Of a stretch of 64,000 nt of DNA, positions 59,372 through 64,000 are shown one piece after another. Each line of letters opens with the position of its first letter. The stretch's first letter is position 1. A model generated the notes under the pieces. It made no database searches. It worked only from the letters and a program-made list of their open reading frames with translations, and was not told the DNA's origin. The DNA is from Rhodoplanes sp. Z2-YC6860 (GTDB lineage: Bacteria > Pseudomonadota > Alphaproteobacteria > Rhizobiales > Xanthobacteraceae), in assembly GCF_001579845.1 (NCBI RefSeq), contig NZ_CP007440.1, forward strand, positions 6,036,029 to 6,100,028. The letters run 5' to 3'. Position numbers and translations under genes: made by a program.

Positions 59372-60288
59372 GCATCGGCGACAACTCAGGCTTGACGGTC
59401 GTCGACGCACGCCGCTGGGCCCAGATCCTCGGCAAGTATCGCCGGCCCAACAACGCACGTAGCATTGCCGAACTGGCGATCACAATCGGACCGTTGGTGA
59501 TGTTGTGGACGACAGCTTGGCTCACGTTCTCGCTGGGCTACGCCTGGGTCTCGTTGCTTCTCGCGATCCCGGCTGCCGCATTTCTTGTTCGCTTGTTTAT
59601 GATTCAACATGATTGTGGTCATGGCACCTTCTTTACCCATCGCGGGGCGAACGACTGGATTGGCCGCGTCATCGGCGCGCTGACCCTCGCGCCTTACGGG
59701 CTGTGGCGTCGCACCCACGCCGTCCATCATGCGACCGCTGGCAATCTCGACCGCCGCGGTATTGGCGACGTAGGTACGCTGACCGTACGCGAATACGCCG
59801 CGCTGTCGCGCTGGGGCCGATTGAAATACAAACTCTACCGACACCCATTGGTGATGTTTGGTATCGGACCGGCCTATCTATTTCTGTTTCAATACCGCCT
59901 CCCTTTGGGGTTCATGCGCAACGGCTGGCAGCCGTGGGCTAGCACCATGTCAACCAACCTGGCGATCGCGCTGATCATCGCAGTTTTGGTATGGCTCATT
60001 GGCATCAAGGCGTTCCTGCTAGTGCACGTGCCGATCTTCTTGCTCGCGATCACGGTGGGCGTCTGGCTGTTTTATGTACAACACCAGTTTGAACATACGA
60101 CCTGGCAGCACAATAGTGCTTGGAGCGTGCATGAGGCTGCCTTGTTCGGTAGTTCGTATTACGACCTGCCCGGACTCCTGCGCTGGTTCACTGCTAATAT
60201 CGGCCTACATCATGTGCATCACCTGTGCAGCCGCATTCCCTACGCACGTCCGCTGTCATGTCGGCTATTGGGGGCGAAGCCGACCTAG
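59368..60288 (+). CDS. fatty acid desaturase, C-terminus replaced by repeat
   Basis: The 306-residue membrane enzyme has the three histidine boxes of the family: HDCGH (81-85), HAVHH (117-121) and HHVHH (281-285), and four to five membrane segments. It would put a double bond into membrane lipids. After CSRIPY (287-292) the frame runs into the dispersed repeat and ends ARPLSCRLLGAKPT, so the natural tail of about 30-50 residues is lost. The catalytic set is complete, so activity is uncertain rather than excluded. TTG 59368 overlaps the previous stop (TTGA). Confidence 0.78.
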   Translation: MSIGDNSGLTVVDARRWAQILGKYRRPNNARSIAELAITIGPLVMLWTTAWLTFSLGYAWVSLLLAIPAAAFLVRLFMIQHDCGHGTFFTHRGANDWIGRVIGALTLAPYGLWRRTHAVHHATAGNLDRRGIGDVGTLTVREYAALSRWGRLKYKLYRHPLVMFGIGPAYLFLFQYRLPLGFMRNGWQPWASTMSTNLAIALIIAVLVWLIGIKAFLLVHVPIFLLAITVGVWLFYVQHQFEHTTWQHNSAWSVHEAALFGSSYYDLPGLLRWFTANIGLHHVHHLCSRIPYARPLSCRLLGAKPT

Positions 60289-60318
60289 CCCAGACTGACA
60301 AAATCGACGCGGATGACC
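60244..60318. repeat. dispersed intergenic repeat, copy 2, ending the desaturase gene
   Basis: GCACGTCCGCTGTCATGTCG to GCGGATGACC matches 57418-57493. The repeat starts exactly where the desaturase sequence stops resembling its family. It then leads into the promoter of the second substrate-binding protein gene. Confidence 0.75.
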
Positions 60319-60384
60319 CCAAGCCGACCTGCTAATGCGCGTCAGGCCACTTCGCCGAACGAAGTCAGGTTGGTAAGATACCGC

Positions 60385-61371
60385 ATGAGGCGGCGCAATT
60401 TCATCATTGGAATGGCTGGGTCGCTTGTGGCGCGGCCACTGGTCGCGCCGGCACAGCAAGTGGACAAAGTATTTCGGCTCGGGCAGCTCCACGCAGGCAC
60501 TGTGGCTTCGCGCGCGCCTATGGTCGCTGCTTTCATGCAGGGAATGCGCGAGTTCGGCTATATCGAGGGACAGAACCTGCTAGTAGCGCGCCGCTATGCG
60601 GACGGTCGTTTTGAGCGTCTGCCGTCTCTTATGCGAGAGCTGCTTGCATGGGGCCCAGACGTCGTACTGGTCTCCACGACGCCGGGCAATCTTGCGGCCA
60701 AAGCGGCTACGTTGACCCTGCCGATCGTAATGGTTTCCGTAGCTGATCCGATCGGTGCAGGTTTGATAGCCAGCCTGGCGCAGCCCGGCGGCAATATTAC
60801 CGGCGTGACTAATATTGGCGCCGAGCTTGCCGGCAAAAGACTCGAGATTTTGAAGGAAATCGTTCCAACCGCATCCAAAGTCGCTGTCTTCATCAATCCC
60901 GCCGATCAGAATGCGACTTTGCAGATGAACAGTGCGAGGCCGGCCGCCGAAAAGCTGGCCCTACAGCTTGAGCCCATCCTGGAGATTAGAAGCGGGGCCG
61001 ACCTCAAGGGAGCTTTCGAGGCAGCGATTCGCGCCCGCGCCGATGCCGCGGTGCGAATGCTTGATCCTGTAGCCACGGATTTGCGCCACCAAACTGTTCA
61101 ACTGGCCGCTGAATATCGCCTGCCTGTCATCTATGCTTTCCGCGAGGATGTTGCGGCAGGCGGTCTAGCTTCTTACGGTTCGAATTTGCCCAGCCAGTAC
61201 CGGCAGGCCGCCACATTCGTGCACAAAATTTTCAACGGCTCGAAGCCCGCCGATCTGCCTGTGGAACAGCCGACGAAATTCGACCTTGCGATCAACCTCA
61301 AAGCGGCGAACGCACTCGGCCTCGTGGTGCCGCCGACGCTGCTCGCGCGAGCGGACGAAGTGATCGAGTGA
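60385..61371 (+). CDS. Tat-exported ABC-type substrate-binding protein, paralog 2
   Basis: The 328-residue protein has a Tat-like signal (MRRRNFIIGMAGSLVARPLV, APAQQ). The fold is the same as the 56.4 kb protein (MRELLAWGPDVVLVSTTPGN, ADPIGAGLIASLAQPGGNIT, GVTNIGAELAGKRLEILKEI, KFDLAINLKAANALGLVVPP). The two proteins are clearly paralogous but differ throughout, so the duplication is old or the genes arrived separately. ATG 60385 (MRRRN) is chosen; the upstream part to 60313 is repeat-derived. Confidence 0.88.
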   Translation: MRRRNFIIGMAGSLVARPLVAPAQQVDKVFRLGQLHAGTVASRAPMVAAFMQGMREFGYIEGQNLLVARRYADGRFERLPSLMRELLAWGPDVVLVSTTPGNLAAKAATLTLPIVMVSVADPIGAGLIASLAQPGGNITGVTNIGAELAGKRLEILKEIVPTASKVAVFINPADQNATLQMNSARPAAEKLALQLEPILEIRSGADLKGAFEAAIRARADAAVRMLDPVATDLRHQTVQLAAEYRLPVIYAFREDVAAGGLASYGSNLPSQYRQAATFVHKIFNGSKPADLPVEQPTKFDLAINLKAANALGLVVPPTLLARADEVIE

Positions 61372-61873
61372 TGTCGCCTAGTGACCCAATGTATGGTCCG
61401 GCCGTGCGTCGCAAGAGAATTTCGTCGATGGGGCGGTAGCGGTCTTGCATCGATTGTAGCTTGCGAAACCGAAGTTCTGGTTTGTAAGGGGAAGCCCGAC
61501 ATACACGGCTCACCACATTCCCTTAAGCCAGTGGCGGGTGTGCAGCACCATCCTAGACTTATGCACACTCCCACTTAAAAGACGTCGACGAAGCCCATTC
61601 GGTCGGCGTCTTCTTTTTGCCCTCCTAAAGAAATCAAACTGACCACTACCCTTTACGGCAAGCCCTCCACGCCAACCGGACGAAATGCTGCGATTAACGA
61701 TAGCCAAATCCGAGACGTCGAACGACACCCGTTGCTCGATCTACCGGGGCATCGCGGATGCCAAGATTTCATGAGAACATGACTAAGCGAGCGCGCCAGC
61801 AAACTATAGTACCTGGGCCATCGACCCAATTGCTTTGGTGACCAGTTCTAGTTCGGCACGCGGGGGAGATAGA
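61372..61873. other. intergenic stretch
   Basis: No gene supported. The minus frame with KLQSMQDRYRPIDEILLRR at 61400-61480 looks like debris of an unknown repeat or gene. A plus-strand terminator lies at 61579-61618. Confidence 0.35.
61579..61618 (+). terminator. rho-independent terminator
   Basis: AAGACGTCGAC and GTCGGCGTCTT form an 11-base stem with one G-T pair and a 12-base loop, followed by CTTTTT. It lies about 210 bases after the substrate-binding protein gene and may end its transcript or a small RNA. Confidence 0.65.
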
Positions 61874-62257
61874 ATGGCTAATGAACCATCGGATCCATCG
61901 ACGTGGGATCCCGCATTGGATGCCGTCAGTGCGGCTCCGAAGCACCACAAAGTCATATTTGAGAACGAGCGGCTTCGAGTCCTTGAAGTCACGTTGGAGC
62001 CCAACGACGAAGAGCCCATTCACCACCATCGATGGCCATCAGTTTTCGTCTTGGATCAAGTTCAGGGGCCAATCCATGACTTTGCTCCTGATGGGACCCA
62101 ACTTCCGCCGAACCGAGACGTTCTACGAGCTCTCCAGAGTTGGGATGGTCAGGGGTGTTTGGTGGTGAATATGGCGCCGCAACCGCTCGGACGAGTTTTC
62201 AACGCTTCGGGAAAAACGGTTCACGGCATTCGCGTTGAGATGAAGCCATCGACGTAG
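61874..62257 (+). CDS. cupin-like small protein
   Basis: GGGGGAGA lies six bases before ATG 61874, which decides the start over the upstream ATG 61835. The 127-residue product has a cupin-type strand pattern: VIFENERLRVLEVTLEPNDE, EPIHHHRWPSVFVLDQVQGP with three adjacent histidines (HHH) and a later histidine (GKTVHGIRVEMKPS). A metal could bind there. The substrate is unknown. It is monocistronic. Confidence 0.75.
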   Translation: MANEPSDPSTWDPALDAVSAAPKHHKVIFENERLRVLEVTLEPNDEEPIHHHRWPSVFVLDQVQGPIHDFAPDGTQLPPNRDVLRALQSWDGQGCLVVNMAPQPLGRVFNASGKTVHGIRVEMKPST

Positions 62258-62385
62258 CAACCAAGTGACGGTTGCGACTGGCACTGAGCGGAGGCCAGCG
62301 CTGCTGGCCCGAGGTCAGCCCTTACACTTTGAAGACATCGCCGGCGGCGGGCCTTGAGGTCAGCTTATGACGCGAAGCGCACTCC

Positions 62386-62856
62386 CTACTGCGTGCGATC
62401 AAGCTTGAATGCCGCATAAACGATGCTCATGGCCACGCTGTAAGTCAGAAGCATCCCGAGAGAAAACACGGCGGGCCAGAAGCCGAGACCAAGCTGCGCT
62501 GCAAAGACGCCCATGCCGAGCAGCGGAAAGAATATCAGCATCATTGCGGCCCACCCCAGGACACCAAAGATCAAGCCCTTGATCACGCTGTTGCTGCCGG
62601 GAAGACGCCGGTAGAGGTGGGAGAACGCAAAGCTGACAATGATCGAGCCGTTGAGAAATGACAGCGCCCAGGGCACGAGCGGATGAATGTCGCTTCCGAC
62701 CCAATGGCCCAGCGTGATCTGGAGACGCTCGTACGGCTGAAAAGACGGAAGAATGCCGCTGCGGAATTTTGCGTACATCAGCAGTGAATGAGCAACGCTG
62801 CCGCTCAGTCCCGCAATGATTGTTCGCCAACCGTGTCTAAGCGAACACTTCAACAT
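62386..62856 (-). CDS. small polytopic membrane protein
   Basis: The 156-residue protein has four membrane helices (HGWRTIIAGLSGSVAHSLLM, VPWALSFLNGSIIVSFAFSH, KGLIFGVLGWAAMMLIFFPL, MGVFAAQLGLGFWPAVFSLG). Conserved-looking glycines and a central loop (LPGSNSVIKG) are present; this resembles DUF6789-type proteins. Its start lies right after the cytochrome stop, so it is the last gene of a three-gene operon with a c-type cytochrome and a cupin. The partner genes suggest a redox or membrane role, not shown in the sequence. Confidence 0.65.
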   Translation of the reverse strand: MLKCSLRHGWRTIIAGLSGSVAHSLLMYAKFRSGILPSFQPYERLQITLGHWVGSDIHPLVPWALSFLNGSIIVSFAFSHLYRRLPGSNSVIKGLIFGVLGWAAMMLIFFPLLGMGVFAAQLGLGFWPAVFSLGMLLTYSVAMSIVYAAFKLDRTQ

Positions 62857-62859
62857 CAA

Positions 62860-63366
62860 TCATTGGAGCCGGTAGGCAGAATGACAGGCTACACAAGCGC
62901 CAGTGACCTTCGAAAGAGCCGCGAGCGCGGGCTTCAGGTCACCGGTCACGCCGGAGTTCTGAACCTCTATAGCGAACCTGCTGGCCTCGCGGTGCATCTG
63001 AGTGCCAATGTCCTGCATGCCTTGCGGCATGTATTTGGCAATCTCTTGAGCTCCGTGCAGGCTGAGCGAACTCATCCCCAGACGCTGCTCCGCTAAACGG
63101 CTCGCGGCTTCCTCCTGACCGCGCCCGATCGCCTCTTGGACTTCCTGCAACGCGAGCAAGTGATCGCGCATATTGGTCAGTGTATGCTCGCGTAACGCAT
63201 CAGGTAAGCGAACGAATTCGCGATCATCGTTGACGTGGCCGGAAGCTTCGTGTTCACCGCCGCCGTGGTGGGTATGCTGGCCCCAAGCCAGCGATGCGCC
63301 GGCTATGACAGCGACAAACAGCAATGCCGTCGAGGCGACCGTATTTCGGCGCACTCCGAATGCCAT
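62860..63366 (-). CDS. cytochrome c'-like exported protein
   Basis: The 168-residue protein has a signal peptide (ALLFVAVIAGASLAWGQ) and a His-rich start (HTHHGGGEHEASGH). A four-helix body follows (ALREHTLTNMRDHLLALQEV, AASRLAEQRLGMSSLSLHGA), and the haem-binding CVACH near the end is followed by SAYRLQ. That C-terminal CxxCH is the class II (cytochrome c') layout. It should sit in the periplasm. Its ATG 63366 overlaps the stop of the upstream cupin gene. Confidence 0.8.
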   Translation of the reverse strand: MAFGVRRNTVASTALLFVAVIAGASLAWGQHTHHGGGEHEASGHVNDDREFVRLPDALREHTLTNMRDHLLALQEVQEAIGRGQEEAASRLAEQRLGMSSLSLHGAQEIAKYMPQGMQDIGTQMHREASRFAIEVQNSGVTGDLKPALAALSKVTGACVACHSAYRLQ

Positions 63367-63872
63367 CAGGCCGCGATCTCGAATTTATCGCGCTTTACCT
63401 TCGTGAGATCGACGCCCTCGATACGGATCAAGCGGGTTTCGCTCTCGCGCCTCGGCGAATGCACATCGCCTTCATTGTAAACGTGGGCCTTGCCGGGTGT
63501 CAGATCGTAGGTGCGCCCCCTCGCGACTTTGCCAGGCCGGCCGTTCGCCGGCTTTTCGAGAAGACGCCAATCGGTCATTTCCGTGACGCCGGTAACCTGA
63601 CTGTAGATCGCCCAGCTTGGGCCGTGATCGTGCGGCGAACTGTTCTTCGCCCCTTTATAGACGTGCGCGAGAATGCAGAAGTGCAGATCGGGATCCTCGT
63701 AGAGAATTTTCCGCTCGGCGTCCGCATCCGAGCCGAGATACTTGGCAACGAACTCCGGATCGGTGGACGCCTTCTCAGTGTATTGGCGTACCAGCTCGCG
63801 ACCCGCCGGCCCCGGATCTTTTAACAGGGCAGCGCGGCAATCGGTTGAATATTGCTCTAGCGTGTAGCTCAC
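63366..63872 (-). CDS. cupin-fold dioxygenase-like protein
   Basis: The 168-residue protein has an N-terminal helical part (YTLEQYSTDCRAALLKDPGP) and a cupin core: FCILAHVYKGAKNSSPHDHG then PSWAIYSQVTGVTEMTDWRL, with HDH metal ligands, and KAHVYNEGDVHSPRRES with a third histidine. This is cysteine-dioxygenase-like. GTG 63872 has GGGGGAA at good distance; the TTG at 63887 would place that site in the gene. It is the first gene of the operon with a cytochrome c'-like and a membrane protein. Confidence 0.72.
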   Translation of the reverse strand: MSYTLEQYSTDCRAALLKDPGPAGRELVRQYTEKASTDPEFVAKYLGSDADAERKILYEDPDLHFCILAHVYKGAKNSSPHDHGPSWAIYSQVTGVTEMTDWRLLEKPANGRPGKVARGRTYDLTPGKAHVYNEGDVHSPRRESETRLIRIEGVDLTKVKRDKFEIAA

Positions 63873-64000
63873 GGCCAATTCCCCCAATTATAATACAGCA
63901 TCATAGCAGAACCCACACGGGAACGCATGCGTATCAGGCGTGATGGCGCATTCCGCAGGTGCTCATACCAAAAAGCGAATAGGCCGGGCAGACTCCCAAC

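Noticed and set aside
61173-61574. A 133-codon minus-strand ORF containing SITSSARASSVGG
   Set aside because: It is antisense to the conserved C-terminus of the substrate-binding protein gene; such strings are a known artefact opposite that family.
1-64000. tRNA or rRNA genes and an intact prophage attachment site
   Set aside because: I looked for T-arm-like GTTCGAATCC patterns and rRNA blocks and found none I could support by eye; a dedicated scan would be needed to exclude a single tRNA.

Overview
The window reads as a chromosomal accessory region of an alphaproteobacterium, most likely Bradyrhizobium or a close relative. This is inference from gene content. The signs are several LysR regulators, Bug/TctC and COG2984-type substrate-binding proteins, an RpoH sigma factor next to a CspA-type gene, FixK-like TTGA-N6-TCAA boxes, a complete Tad (Flp) pilus locus, and many short secreted or zinc-ribbon proteins of the kind found in that genus. 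No rRNA, tRNA or CRISPR was seen.

Region 1 (1-13.7 kb) is a gene graveyard with a few live genes. It holds serine-recombinase and IS5 debris, a LysR gene, several small hypothetical genes (one behind a FixK/FNR-like box), an HGGxSTG-domain protein followed in frame by a second copy of its C-terminal domain, and a 1368-residue VCBS/RTX-like adhesin. Pieces of an xre-like gene, an ERF recombination gene, a second VCBS gene and a substrate-binding protein lie around these as relics.

Region 2 (13.8-17 kb) has an O-methyltransferase and a Bug substrate-binding protein in one operon. A divergent LysR gene lies across a perfect 7-5-7 dyad.

Region 3 (17-29 kb) has small secreted proteins (three share an AM[DE]RL motif), a MerR pseudogene, CsbD, and a field of strong hairpins. 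It also has a phage-type recombination module: YqaJ exonuclease, then an ERF annealing protein with a C-terminal HNH-like part, then an xre-like gene. That module is divergent from an XRE repressor gene across two related operators. Beyond it is a membrane-anchored winged-helix protein.

Region 4 (29-33 kb) contains a sterol-desaturase-family enzyme, an ICMT-like methyltransferase and a small membrane protein.

Region 5 (32.3-46.9 kb) is the Tad pilus locus on the minus strand: flp, flp-like, cpaA, cpaB, cpaE, cpaF, tadB, tadC, tadE, tadG, tadE; then, after a 250-base gap, cpaC secretin, a lipoprotein and tadD. A second almost identical flp gene with its own promoter lies 2.6 kb upstream, followed by a PAP2 phosphatase. 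Both flp promoters keep a 17-base spacer and a TTAA-N7-TTAG element resembling a CtrA site.

Region 6 (47-64 kb) has mixed housekeeping and accessory genes: a DUF2939 protein, a LysR gene, a double-rhodanese protein, an MHYT-GGDEF-EAL sensor, IS5 remains, two paralogous Tat-type ABC substrate-binding proteins, rpoH, csp, a fatty acid desaturase truncated by a short dispersed repeat, and a cupin / c-type cytochrome / membrane protein operon at the end.
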